Part shown: positions 9,338 to 19,097 of the stretch, in pieces
Layout: each line of letters opens with the position of its first letter
Numbering within the stretch: position 1 is the stretch's first letter
NCBI GenBank assembly: GCA_020636535.1
Contig: JACJXT010000011.1
Location: 1,798,001 to 1,862,000, forward strand
Length of the DNA stretch: 64,000 nucleotides
Source of the DNA: Chitinophagales bacterium
GTDB taxonomy: Bacteria; Bacteroidota; Bacteroidia; Chitinophagales; JADIYW01
Direction: 5' to 3'
The notes under the pieces: generated by a model
The model's database searches: none
Seen by the model: only the letters and a program-made list of their open reading frames with translations
What the model was told of the DNA's origin: nothing
Translations under genes and position numbers: made by a program

Positions 9338-10054
9338 TTAATTGAATGATTGAAGTTCGGTTAACGAAATTTTATTTTCATAAATGGCTTTTCCAACAAT
9401 ACAAGCATAGCAACCAATAGTTTTAGTAGTTTCAATATCGTTCATAGTAGCAACTCCACCACTTGCAATTAAATTAATTGTAGGAAATTGAGTAATTAAC
9501 TGTTGATATAAATCTGTAGCAGTTCCTTGTAGCATTCCATCTTTGCTAACATCAGTACACATAAAATACTTAAAGTTATGATTTAAGTAAAATTGTATAA
9601 AATCTTCAATTCGTTCATTTGATGTTTCTTGCCAACCATGTATAGCAATATATTCATTCATTACATCAGCACCAATGATGATGTGATCTGTACTAATAGT
9701 GTTTGTCCATTCTAACAACAACGCTTTATTTTTAACAGCCAAAGAGCCAATCGTAATTTTTTCAGCACCAAAATCTAATGCTTTTTTAGCAGCATCTAAT
9801 GATTTAATGCCGCCACTAAAATCAATTTTTAAGGAAGTATGCTTAGCAATGGTTTCTAAAACTTGCCAATTTTTAACTTCACCTGCCTTAGCACCATCTA
9901 AATCTACTAAATGTAAATGCGTAAAACCAGCAGCTTCAAATTCTTGTGCCATTTCTAATGGATTACTATTATAAACTTTCGTAGTAGAGTAATCGCCTTT
10001 CGTTAATCGCACACACTGTCCATTTATTAAATCTATAGCTGGAATAATTATCAT
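9338..10054 (-). CDS. hisA: ProFAR isomerase (HisA)
   Basis: 238 residues. It isomerises ProFAR to PRFAR, the fourth histidine-pathway step. The barrel begins MIIIPAIDLINGQCVRLTKG, with catalytic Asp at about residue 8. The second catalytic Asp is in IIIGADVMN (about 127). Phosphate loops are seen in FSGGIKSL and IASGGVATMNDI. A separate trpF is present at 21.1-21.7 kb, so this is not expected to be a bifunctional PriA. The ATG sits only about 15 bases after a terminator-like hairpin (10070-10096), so the leader lies within its T-tract. I found no convincing promoter between the giant gene and hisA, so either partial read-through or a promoter overlapping the end of the giant gene is needed. 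Confidence 0.96.
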   Translation of the reverse strand: MIIIPAIDLINGQCVRLTKGDYSTTKVYNSNPLEMAQEFEAAGFTHLHLVDLDGAKAGEVKNWQVLETIAKHTSLKIDFSGGIKSLDAAKKALDFGAEKITIGSLAVKNKALLLEWTNTISTDHIIIGADVMNEYIAIHGWQETSNERIEDFIQFYLNHNFKYFMCTDVSKDGMLQGTATDLYQQLITQFPTINLIASGGVATMNDIETTKTIGCYACIVGKAIYENKISLTELQSFN

Positions 10055-10057
10055 GCG

Positions 10058-10096
10058 TATAAAAATAAAAAAGACTGCACAAGAAATGCAGTCTTT
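10058..10096 (-). terminator. Terminator between the giant protease gene and hisA
   Basis: AAAGACTGCA (10070-10079 as seen on the plus strand) pairs perfectly with TGCAGTCTTT (10087-10096) around a 7-base loop. On the minus strand it is followed by a T-rich tract. It lies 20 bases after the stop of the giant protease gene and immediately before the hisA start. Confidence 0.8.
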
Positions 10097-10116
10097 AAAG
10101 TTATAAAATTAAGATT

Positions 10117-13100
10117 TTATTGTATAATAATACTTTGAGTATTCACTCCATCTTTTCCAATTAATGAAATAAAATATACTCCTTTTTCTATAGTATTTAA
10201 GTTGATTAATTTTGAATTTTGTCCGATTATAATTTTTAAATCTTCTTGCAACAATATCTGTCCACTTATATTATATAATTTCAGTTTATATACAGTATTT
10301 ATTGGAGATGAAATATTGATATTAAATACTCCATTATTTGGATTTGGGAATACATTTACACTAATATTCAATGTATTATTTTTAATCGCAGTTAGAGTAA
10401 ATGCTAAATTGTTAGAAAAATCTGATTCACAATTATTATCAACGACTTTAACTGAATAATTTCCAGATGTAGTAGCCACTAAATATGGTAAACTTGTACT
10501 CGTTGCATAAACACCATCTAAATACCAATTATAATTAGTTCCTATAATACTACAAGTTAAAGTATCATTAGACTGCGTAATAACTGGTGTTATTGGCAAT
10601 TGGTTAACATTAACATTTGCAACTGCGGAAGCACTACAACCATTAGTAGTTCCTGTTACGGTATACGATTGATTGCTAGTTAATATTGGTGTAGTTGGAT
10701 TTGCTATAGATGACAAACCATCTGTCCATGTATAAGATGTAGCTCCTGTTGCATTTAATTGAGCAGACTCTCCACTACAAATAGTTGGTGAATTTACTTC
10801 AACTGTTGGATTTGGCTTAAGCATAATTGTTGATGATGCATTTCCAGTAGCAGAACAGCCAATGACTGAACCAATAACCGTTACTACTGTTGGATTAGTA
10901 CTTGGAGTAAATGTTAAAGTATTATTTACTATTGTTCCTATTTGATTCCAACTATAATTATCTGCCCCACTAGCGGTTAATGTTATCTCTTGTCCTTCAC
11001 ATATACTAGTTGAAGATGGGTTCACAATTACTGTTGGAGCTGTTGTATTTACATTCACTGTTGCCACTGCACTTGAAGAACATCCGTTTGTTGTTCCTGT
11101 TACAGTATAATTTGTAGTAACTGTTGGTGAAACTGAAATCGATACACTTGTAGCTCCTGTACTCCACAAGTAAGTTGTAGCTCCTGTTGCAGTAAGAGTA
11201 GCTGTTCCTCCAGCACAAACACTAGTAGAATTTACATTGACTGTTGGTTTGGCATTTATAGTTATAACTTTCGTTACTGTTGTTGAACAGCCACCACTTG
11301 TTACTGTATAACTTATTGTAGCACTTCCTGCTCCAATTCCTGTTACTATGCCACTCGCATTGACTGTTGCTATTCCTGTTGCACTGCTTGACCATGAACC
11401 TCCTGCTGTTGTTGAACTGAATGTTGTATTCTCTCCTACACATACACTACTTGAACCTGTGATTGCACTAACTGTTGGTTTGGCATTTACAGTTATAACT
11501 TTTGTTACTGTCGTTGAACAGCCACCACTTGTTACTGTATAACTTATTGTAGCACTGCCTGCTCCAATTCCTGTTACTACGCCACTCGCATTGACTGTTG
11601 CTATTCCTGTTGCATTGCTTGACCATGAACCTCCTGCTGTTGTTGAACTGAATGTCGTTGTTTCTCCTACACATACTGTTGATGATGCTGTAATTGCTGC
11701 TACTGTTGGTTTGGCATTTACAGTTATAACTTTTGTTACTGTTGTTGAACAGCCACCACTGGTTACTGTATAATTGATTGTTGCACTACCTGCTGAGATT
11801 CCTGTTACTACACCATTTGCATTGACTGTTGCTATTCCTGTTGCACTGCTTGACCATGAACCTCCAGCTGTTGTTGAACTGAATGTTGTATTCTCTCCTA
11901 CACATACGCTACTTAATCCTGTAATTGCTGCTACTGTTGGTTTGGCATTTACAGTTATAACTTTTGTTACTGTCGTTGAACAGTCACCACTGGTTACTGT
12001 ATAACTTATTGTAGCACTACCTGCTGAGATTCCTGTTACTACACCATTTGCATTTACTGTTGCTATTCCTGTTGCACTACTTGACCATACGCCTCCGCTT
12101 GTTGTTGAACTGAATGTCGTTGTTTCTCCTACACATACACTACTTAATCCTGTAATTGCTGCTACTGTTGGTTTGGCATTTATAGTTATAACTTTTGTTA
12201 CTGTCGTTGAACAGCCACCACTGGTTACTGTATAATTGATTGTAGCACTTCCTGCTCCAATTCCTGTTACTACACCACTTGCATTGACTGTTGCTATTCC
12301 TGTTGCACTGCTTGACCATGAACCTCCAGCTGTTGTTGAACTGAATGTTGTATTCTCTCCTACACATACGCTACTTAATCCTGTAATTGCTGCTACTGTT
12401 GGTTTGGCATTTACAGTTATAACTTTTGTTACTGTCGTTGAACAGCCACCACTGGTTACTGTATAACTTATTGTAGCACTGCCTGCTCCAATTCCTGTTA
12501 CTACGCCACTCGCATTGACTGTTGCTATTCCTGTTGCATTGCTTGACCATGAACCTCCTGCTGTTGTTGAACTGAATGTTGTATTCTCTCCTACACATAC
12601 TGTTGATGATCCTGTAATTGCTGCTACTGTTGGTTTGGCATTTACAGTTATAACTTTTGTTACTGTTGTTGAACAGCCACCACTGGTTACTGTATAATTG
12701 ATTGTAGCACTACCTGCTGAGATTCCTGTTACTACACCATTTGCATTGACTGTTGCTATTCCTGTTGCACTGCTTGACCATGAACCTCCAGCTGTTGTTG
12801 AACTGAATGTTGTATTCTCTCCTACACATACGCTACTTAATCCTGTAATTGCTGCTACTGTTGGTTTGGCATTTACAGTTATAACTTTTGTTACTGTCGT
12901 TGAACAGTCACCACTGGTTACTGTATAACTTATTGTAGCACTACCTGCTGAGATTCCTGTTACTACACCATTTGCATTTACTGTTGCTATTCCTGTTGCA
13001 CTACTTGACCATACGCCTCCGCTTGTTGTTGAACTGAATGTCGTTGTTTCTCCTACACATACACTACTTAATCCTGTAATTGCTGCTACTGTTGGTTTGG

Positions 13101-16100
13101 CATTTATAGTTATAACTTTTGTTACTGTCGTTGAACAGCCACCACTGGTTACTGTATAATTGATTGTAGCACTTCCTGCTCCAATTCCTGTTACTACACC
13201 ACTTGCATTGACTGTTGCTATTCCTGTTGCACTGCTTGACCATGAACCTCCTGCTGTTGTTGAACTGAATGTTGTATTCTCTCCTACACATACACTACTT
13301 GAACCTGTAATTGCATTTACTGTTGGTTTGGCATTTACAGTTATAACTTTTGTTACTGTCGTTGAACAGCCACCACTTGTTACTGTATAATTGATTGTAG
13401 CACTTCCTGCTGAGATTCCTGTTACTACGCCACTCGCATTGACTGTTGCTATTCCTGTTGCATTGCTTGACCATGAACCTCCTGCTGTTGTTGAACTGAA
13501 TGTTGTATTCTCTCCTACACATACACTACTTGAACCTGTAATTGCATTTACTGTTGGTTTGGCATTTACAGTTATAACTTTTGTTACTGTCGTTGAACAG
13601 CCACCACTTGTTACTGTATAATTGATTGTAGCACTTCCTGCTGAGATTCCTGTTACTACGCCACTCGCATTGACTGTTGCTATTCCTGTTGCATTGCTTG
13701 ACCATGAACCTCCTGCTGTTGTTGAACTGAATGTTGTATTCTCTCCTACACATACACTACTTGAACCTGTAATTGCATTTACTGTTGGTTTGGCATTTAC
13801 AGTTATAACTTTTGTTACTGTCGTTGAACAGCCACCACTTGTTACTGTATAATTGATTGTAGCACTTCCTGCTGAGATTCCTGTTACTACGCCACTCGCA
13901 TTGACTGTTGCTATTCCTGTTGCATTGCTTGACCATGAACCTCCTGCTGTTGTTGAACTGAATGTTGTATTCTCTCCTACACATACACTACTTGAACCTG
14001 TAATTGCATTTACTGTTGGTTTGGCATTTACAGTTATAACTTTTGTTACTGTCGTTGAACAGCCACCACTTGTTACTGTATAACTTATTGTAGCACTGCC
14101 TGCTCCAATTCCTGTTACTACGCCACTCGCATTGACTGTTGCTATTCCTGTTGCATTGCTTGACCATGAACCTCCTGCTGTTGTTGAACTGAATGTCGTT
14201 GTTTCTCCTACACATACTGTTGATGATGCTGTAATTGCTGCTACTGTTGGTTTGGCATTTACAGTTATAACTTTTGTTACTGTTGTTGAACAGCCACCAC
14301 TGGTTACTGTATAATTGATTGTTGCACTACCTGCTGAGATTCCTGTTACTACACCATTTGCATTGACTGTTGCTATTCCTGTTGCACTGCTTGACCATGA
14401 ACCTCCAGCTGTTGTTGAACTGAATGTTGTATTCTCTCCTACACATACGCTACTTAATCCTGTAATTGCTGCTACTGTTGGTTTGGCATTTACAGTTATA
14501 ACTTTTGTTACTGTCGTTGAACAGTCACCACTGGTTACTGTATAACTTATTGTAGCACTACCTGCTGAGATTCCTGTTACTACACCATTTGCATTTACTG
14601 TTGCTATTCCTGTTGCACTACTTGACCATACGCCTCCGCTTGTTGTTGAACTGAATGTCGTTGTTTCTCCTACACATACACTACTTAATCCTGTAATTGC
14701 TGCTACTGTTGGTTTGGCATTTACAGTTATAACTTTTGTTACTGTCGTTGAACAGCCACCACTTGTTACTGTATAACTTATTGTAGCACTGCCTGCTCCA
14801 ATTCCTGTTACTACGCCACTCGCATTGACTGTTGCTATTCCTGTTGCATTGCTTGACCATGAACCTCCTGCTGTTGTTGAACTGAATGTCGTTGTTTCTC
14901 CTACACATACTGTTGATGATGCTGTAATTGCTGCTACTGTTGGTTTGGCATTTATAGTTATAACTTTTGTTACTGTCGTTGAACAGCCACCACTGGTTAC
15001 TGTATAATTGATTGTTGCACTACCTGCTGAGATTCCTGTTACTACACCATTTGCATTGACTGTTGCTATTCCTGTTGCACTGCTTGACCATGAACCTCCA
15101 GCTGTTGTTGAACTGAATGTTGTATTCTCTCCTACACATACGCTACTTAATCCTGTAATTGCTGCTACTGTTGGTTTGGCATTTACAGTTATAACTTTTG
15201 TTACTGTCGTTGAACAGTCACCACTGGTTACTGTATAACTTATTGTAGCACTTCCTGCTGAGATTCCTGTTACTACGCCACTCGCATTGACTGTTGCTAT
15301 TCCTGTTGCATTGCTTGACCATGAACCTCCTGCTGTTGTTGAACTGAATGTTGTATTCTCTCCTACACATACTGTTGATAAACCTGTGATTGCACTAACT
15401 GTTGGTTTGGCATTTACAGTTATAACTTTTGTTACTGTCGTTGAACAGCCACCACTGGTTACTGTATAACTTATTGTAGCACTTCCTGCTCCAATTCCTG
15501 TTACTACGCCACTCGCATTGACTGTTGCTATTCCTGTTGCACTGCTTGACCATGAACCTCCAGCTGTTGTTGAACTGAGTGTTGTATTCTCTCCTACACA
15601 TACACTACTTGAACCTGTGATTGCATTGACTGTTGGTTTGGCGTTTACAGTTATAACTTTTGTTACTGTTGTTGAACATCCGCCACTAGTTACTGTATAA
15701 CTTATTGTAGCACTACCTGCTGAGATTCCTGTTACTACACCATTTGCATTTACTGTTGCTATTCCTGTTGCACTGCTTGACCATGAACCTCCTGCTGTTG
15801 TTGAACTGAATGTTGTATTCTCTCCTACACATACTGTTGATGATCCTGTAATTGCTGCTACTGTTGGTTTGGCGTTTACTGTTATAACTTTCGTTACTGT
15901 TGTTGAACAGCCACCACTGGTTACTGTATAACTTATTGTAGCACTTCCTGCTGAGATTCCTGTTACTACACCATTTGCATTGACTGTTGCTATTCCTGTT
16001 GCACTGCTTGACCATGAACCTCCTGCTGTTGTTGAACTGAATGTTGTATTCTCTCCTACACATACGCTACTTAATCCTGTAATTGCATTTACTGTTGGTT

Positions 16101-18168
16101 TGGCGTTTATTGTAATTGATTGAGTTGCTGTATTAACAGTTCCACACTTATAAGCTTTTAATGTAATTGTATAGCTATTAGCAGTATTAAAAGTTGAAGT
16201 AACAAATGTACTTGAAGTTGAAGTATTAGGTGAACCTCCTGTGATTGTCCATCTAACAGAATCCAAAGAACCAGAAGAAGCAGTTGATGTATTGGTAAAA
16301 GTAATATTTTCACCAGCACAAATGCTTGTACTGGAACTAGTAAAACTAGCTGTTGGTGTACCAACACAACTTGCTACTCCATATAAATTTATATTATCTA
16401 CATAAATATTATTACCCCAAGCACCATTATTTCTAAAAATAATTTTTACACTTTTATTTAGATATGCAGCTGGAATAAAAACAGAATCTATACGCCATTG
16501 TGAACTAGTTGGAATAAAATAACTAGTAGTATTTGATCTAGTAGCAAGATCACTACCACCCTTTTTATAGATAGAAGTTAATGTATTAGAACAAGCATCT
16601 TGAATAAATACTTCTAAAGAATCTTTTGAATTATTACTATATCTAGCATAAGCAACATCAAACTTTAATCTTGGATTTGTTGCTCCATTTAAATTAATTA
16701 TTGGTGAATATATATAATCGCTTGCATCATTAGCATCATTATCAAAATTATTGAAAAGCATAGAAGCACTAGAAGTACCGAAGCCACCAGCATCTGTAGT
16801 TCGTTCCCAGTTATATCCTGAATTAGACAGTAAGCTCCAGCCACTAGGTGGAAATGTAGTAGCTTGAAATCCTTCAGAAAAAGGTAAAGCAACGCCACTT
16901 GGCGTACCTACAGTAATATAAGCAGTTTTAGTTTCTACATCAGCACCTTGAGCATTGGTAGCTGTTAATGTAACAGTATAAGTACCTGCTGTATTATATG
17001 TTACTGTTGGATTTTGTGCTGTAGAAGTACTAGGTGTACCTCCAGCAAAACTCCACGACCAAGAGGTAGGAATTCCTGTAGATAAATCTGTGAATGAAAC
17101 AGAATTTCCAACACAAACTTCGGTACTATTAGCAACAAAATTTGCTACTGGTACTACTGGTGTTAATGGTGTACAGCCATTGGAAGTTACAAGAGAAGCA
17201 CGAGTACCACCTGTACTAAATAATGCTTGCATTCTAGTAGCTTGACCAGCAGTAAACATAAACATACAAGCATCATCTGTATAGTCCATATAATTTTGGA
17301 ATAAATCGCCGTTTGGTCCATTGCTACAAGAAATAGTAGGAAAAGTAGGGCAACCATAATTTTCATCTGCTTGATTTGGCGTATCACCAACTAAATCACT
17401 CCCAGAACAACTACTACCATCATCACCCCAAATGTGATATAAATTTAACCAGTGACCTACTTCATGCGTTAAAGTTCTTCCCATATCGTAAGGCGTAGAT
17501 GTACCATTTGGTAAGCTAGAATACAATACAACAACTCCATCTGTAGCGGCAGCATCACCAGGAAATTGAGCATATCCTAATAAGCCACCACCTAAATTAC
17601 ATACCCAAATATTTAAATATTTATTTCTATCCCAAACATTAGAACCACCTTGAGCTGTATATTTTACAGCATCATCATCTGACCAAGAAGTAACCGTTGT
17701 CTGTTTCCTTACTATGCCTGTAGTAGCATTGCCATTTGGATCTCGAGTTGCCAAACAAAATTGTATTCCAGTATTTCCTGCTTTTATACTATTAAATACA
17801 GCTGGTAAATTGGCAATATCTGAATTTGTTCCACCATAATCTTCATTCAATCTATTTAATTGAGCCATTAATACTGCATCGCTAACATTCTCAGCAGCAG
17901 TTCTATAAACAACATGGAATACAACTGGTATAGTAACATTTACAGCACTTACACGGTTATTGGCATTATTTTGGTGTTGTAGTACATAATTATTAGTAAG
18001 AGATTCTATTTTATCTTGCTTTTCTTTTAAAGCAGGATTAGCTAATAATTTTTGTTGTAAGATTTCTGCTGAAGAACATCTTTTATATTGTTGTTGAGCT
18101 TTTATATTTCCTAATATTAAAATATTTACAAAGAAAAATAAAATAAAGTTATTGAAGTTTTGTTTCAT
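10117..18168 (-). CDS. Giant T9SS-secreted M43 metalloprotease with Ig-like repeats
   Basis: 2683 residues. A signal peptide (about 1-24) and a propeptide precede an M43 (cytophagalysin/pappalysin) catalytic domain. This has the zinc motif HEVGHWLNLYH (about residues 234-244) and a Met-turn in NYMDYTDDACMF. Next come a PKD domain (about 343-423) and a jelly-roll/choice-of-anchor-J-like domain (about 426-603, starting LPFSEGF). A second PKD-like domain (about 603-688) follows. Then come 21 tandem 77-residue BIG2-like repeats (689-2305), three more Cys-containing Ig-like domains (about 2306-2600) and a type A T9SS sorting domain beginning VNVFPNPNNGVF. Each repeat has two Cys (VCVG and GCST or DCST), so a disulfide per module is likely. 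I infer an extracellular or surface-anchored protease on a long stalk. It sits between hisH and hisA on the same strand, an unusual place. Confidence 0.93.
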   Translation of the reverse strand: MKQNFNNFILFFFVNILILGNIKAQQQYKRCSSAEILQQKLLANPALKEKQDKIESLTNNYVLQHQNNANNRVSAVNVTIPVVFHVVYRTAAENVSDAVLMAQLNRLNEDYGGTNSDIANLPAVFNSIKAGNTGIQFCLATRDPNGNATTGIVRKQTTVTSWSDDDAVKYTAQGGSNVWDRNKYLNIWVCNLGGGLLGYAQFPGDAAATDGVVVLYSSLPNGTSTPYDMGRTLTHEVGHWLNLYHIWGDDGSSCSGSDLVGDTPNQADENYGCPTFPTISCSNGPNGDLFQNYMDYTDDACMFMFTAGQATRMQALFSTGGTRASLVTSNGCTPLTPVVPVANFVANSTEVCVGNSVSFTDLSTGIPTSWSWSFAGGTPSTSTAQNPTVTYNTAGTYTVTLTATNAQGADVETKTAYITVGTPSGVALPFSEGFQATTFPPSGWSLLSNSGYNWERTTDAGGFGTSSASMLFNNFDNDANDASDYIYSPIINLNGATNPRLKFDVAYARYSNNSKDSLEVFIQDACSNTLTSIYKKGGSDLATRSNTTSYFIPTSSQWRIDSVFIPAAYLNKSVKIIFRNNGAWGNNIYVDNINLYGVASCVGTPTASFTSSSTSICAGENITFTNTSTASSGSLDSVRWTITGGSPNTSTSSTFVTSTFNTANSYTITLKAYKCGTVNTATQSITINAKPTVNAITGLSSVCVGENTTFSSTTAGGSWSSSATGIATVNANGVVTGISAGSATISYTVTSGGCSTTVTKVITVNAKPTVAAITGSSTVCVGENTTFSSTTAGGSWSSSATGIATVNANGVVTGISAGSATISYTVTSGGCSTTVTKVITVNAKPTVNAITGSSSVCVGENTTLSSTTAGGSWSSSATGIATVNASGVVTGIGAGSATISYTVTSGGCSTTVTKVITVNAKPTVSAITGLSTVCVGENTTFSSTTAGGSWSSNATGIATVNASGVVTGISAGSATISYTVTSGDCSTTVTKVITVNAKPTVAAITGLSSVCVGENTTFSSTTAGGSWSSSATGIATVNANGVVTGISAGSATINYTVTSGGCSTTVTKVITINAKPTVAAITASSTVCVGETTTFSSTTAGGSWSSNATGIATVNASGVVTGIGAGSATISYTVTSGGCSTTVTKVITVNAKPTVAAITGLSSVCVGETTTFSSTTSGGVWSSSATGIATVNANGVVTGISAGSATISYTVTSGDCSTTVTKVITVNAKPTVAAITGLSSVCVGENTTFSSTTAGGSWSSSATGIATVNANGVVTGISAGSATINYTVTSGGCSTTVTKVITVNAKPTVAAITASSTVCVGETTTFSSTTAGGSWSSNATGIATVNASGVVTGIGAGSATISYTVTSGGCSTTVTKVITVNAKPTVNAITGSSSVCVGENTTFSSTTAGGSWSSNATGIATVNASGVVTGISAGSATINYTVTSGGCSTTVTKVITVNAKPTVNAITGSSSVCVGENTTFSSTTAGGSWSSNATGIATVNASGVVTGISAGSATINYTVTSGGCSTTVTKVITVNAKPTVNAITGSSSVCVGENTTFSSTTAGGSWSSNATGIATVNASGVVTGISAGSATINYTVTSGGCSTTVTKVITVNAKPTVNAITGSSSVCVGENTTFSSTTAGGSWSSSATGIATVNASGVVTGIGAGSATINYTVTSGGCSTTVTKVITINAKPTVAAITGLSSVCVGETTTFSSTTSGGVWSSSATGIATVNANGVVTGISAGSATISYTVTSGDCSTTVTKVITVNAKPTVAAITGLSSVCVGENTTFSSTTAGGSWSSSATGIATVNANGVVTGISAGSATINYTVTSGGCSTTVTKVITVNAKPTVAAITGSSTVCVGENTTFSSTTAGGSWSSNATGIATVNASGVVTGIGAGSATISYTVTSGGCSTTVTKVITVNAKPTVAAITGLSSVCVGENTTFSSTTAGGSWSSSATGIATVNASGVVTGIGAGSATINYTVTSGGCSTTVTKVITINAKPTVAAITGLSSVCVGETTTFSSTTSGGVWSSSATGIATVNANGVVTGISAGSATISYTVTSGDCSTTVTKVITVNAKPTVAAITGLSSVCVGENTTFSSTTAGGSWSSSATGIATVNANGVVTGISAGSATINYTVTSGGCSTTVTKVITVNAKPTVAAITASSTVCVGETTTFSSTTAGGSWSSNATGIATVNASGVVTGIGAGSATISYTVTSGGCSTTVTKVITVNAKPTVSAITGSSSVCVGENTTFSSTTAGGSWSSSATGIATVNASGIVTGIGAGSATISYTVTSGGCSTTVTKVITINAKPTVNVNSTSVCAGGTATLTATGATTYLWSTGATSVSISVSPTVTTNYTVTGTTNGCSSSAVATVNVNTTAPTVIVNPSSTSICEGQEITLTASGADNYSWNQIGTIVNNTLTFTPSTNPTVVTVIGSVIGCSATGNASSTIMLKPNPTVEVNSPTICSGESAQLNATGATSYTWTDGLSSIANPTTPILTSNQSYTVTGTTNGCSASAVANVNVNQLPITPVITQSNDTLTCSIIGTNYNWYLDGVYATSTSLPYLVATTSGNYSVKVVDNNCESDFSNNLAFTLTAIKNNTLNISVNVFPNPNNGVFNINISSPINTVYKLKLYNISGQILLQEDLKIIIGQNSKLINLNTIEKGVYFISLIGKDGVNTQSIIIQ
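11254..16104 (-). repeat. 21 tandem 231-bp repeats coding 77-residue Ig-like modules
   Basis: The array starts exactly at the Ala codon of the first AKPTV unit (16104) and ends at 11254: 4851 bases, or 21 units of 231. Units differ at a few linked positions: NAIT/AAIT/SAIT, ENTT/ETTT, AGGSW/SGGVW, NASG/NANG, GISAG/GIGAG, SATI(S/N), GGCS/GDCS. Units 10-12 are identical at the protein level and nearly so at the DNA level. A three-unit block starting with the SGGVW unit recurs at units 7-9, 14-16 and 18-20. This is evidence of recent unequal duplication. Assembly from short reads could easily miscount the units. Confidence 0.95.
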
Positions 18169-18265
18169 ATATGAGGTAAAATAAATTTTTAAAATACAGC
18201 ATCCTAAAATAATAAATGAACCTTAAAAAAAGTTATTTTTTTTATTAAAAATAAAGATTTATTAA

Positions 18266-18859
18266 TTAATGAATTTTTATAAAATTCTCTATGATTTGGC
18301 TACCAATTTTTTCGCTTTTTTCTGGATGAAACTGCACGGCATAGAAGTTATCTTTATGCATAGCTGAAGCATAAGGTAAAATATAATTGGTTGTAGCAAT
18401 TGTATAATCACTTATTTCACAATAATAGCTGTGAACAAAATAGACATACGCACTATTATCAATATTTTGAAATAATAAAGATTTTAAATCAGTAATGGTA
18501 TTCCAACCCATGTGTGGAATTTTTTGATGATTGGTTGTAGCTTGAAACTTTTTTACTTGAACTGGAAAGATATTTAAACAATCTACATTTCCTTCTTCTG
18601 AAAACTGACACATTAATTGCTGACCTAAGCAAATACCTAATACTGGCTGCTTTAAATTTTTGATTAGTACATCTAAATTTCTTTCTTTTAAATATTGCAT
18701 GGTTGGCTGTGCATGACCTACACCTGGAAAAATTACTTTATCTGCTTGTAGTATAGTTTCGTGATTATCTGTAATGATTGGTTCTATATTTAATCGATGT
18801 AAAGCATGTACTACACTTTGAACATTACCTGCATTATATTTTATAATTGCTACATTCAT
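18266..18859 (-). CDS. hisH: Imidazole glycerol phosphate synthase, glutaminase subunit
   Basis: 197 residues, a class I glutamine amidotransferase. It hydrolyses glutamine and channels ammonia to HisF. The nucleophile Cys is in LGICLGQQLMC (about residue 78), and the His/Glu pair is in YAVQFHPEKSEKIG near the C-terminus. The N-terminus MNVAIIKYNAGNVQSVVHAL matches the family PGG/YN-x-GN pattern. It is separated from hisA-hisF by the 8-kb protease gene, although the three usually sit together. Downstream (97 bases) is the protease gene start. Upstream, a dispersed repeat separates it from trpA. Confidence 0.96.
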   Translation of the reverse strand: MNVAIIKYNAGNVQSVVHALHRLNIEPIITDNHETILQADKVIFPGVGHAQPTMQYLKERNLDVLIKNLKQPVLGICLGQQLMCQFSEEGNVDCLNIFPVQVKKFQATTNHQKIPHMGWNTITDLKSLLFQNIDNSAYVYFVHSYYCEISDYTIATTNYILPYASAMHKDNFYAVQFHPEKSEKIGSQIIENFIKIH

Positions 18860-18920
18860 AATATCTTAGCCAAATTACATATTAAAAACCTATAAAAAAA
18901 CTTACTTAATACACTATTTA

Positions 18921-19097
18921 GTATCTACTTTTGTCTTGATACAAAAGTAGCAAAAAATCAAGACTGCAATAAATTCTTAACGCTCGAACTACATAAAAAA
19001 GCTAAAAATCTTAAAACTCGTTTCGAAATAAATATTCGAAACTCAAACAATAATATTTTTTACGCTTTTTTATTTGTTCTCTCTAAATTTATTGAGG
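18921..19097 (+). repeat. Structured dispersed repeat A, copy 1
   Basis: About 180 bases sharing roughly 80-85% identity by eye with 21745-21926 in the same orientation. Internal inverted repeats: CTACTTTTGT (18925-18934) with ACAAAAGTAG (18941-18950); GTTTCGAA (19020-19027) with TTCGAAAC (19035-19042); CAATAAATT (18967-18975) with AATTTATTG (19086-19094). It lies between trpA and hisH and fills most of the 238-base gap. Arm differences from copy 2 preserve pairing. Confidence 0.85.

Noticed and set aside
10096..10131. Promoter for hisA in the end of the giant protease gene
   Set aside because: Only a weak -7-like TAACTTTA is visible and there is no matching -33 TTTG, so I did not annotate it.
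11006..15700. Dozens of 60-116-residue frames on both strands inside the repeat array, each recurring every 231 bases
   Set aside because: They are other-frame shadows of the repeated 77-residue modules; the single long minus-strand frame explains them all.
11254..16104. Regular repeats that might be read as a CRISPR-like or satellite array
   Set aside because: The period is 231 bases, in frame, with conserved protein sequence; there are no short repeats with unique spacers.
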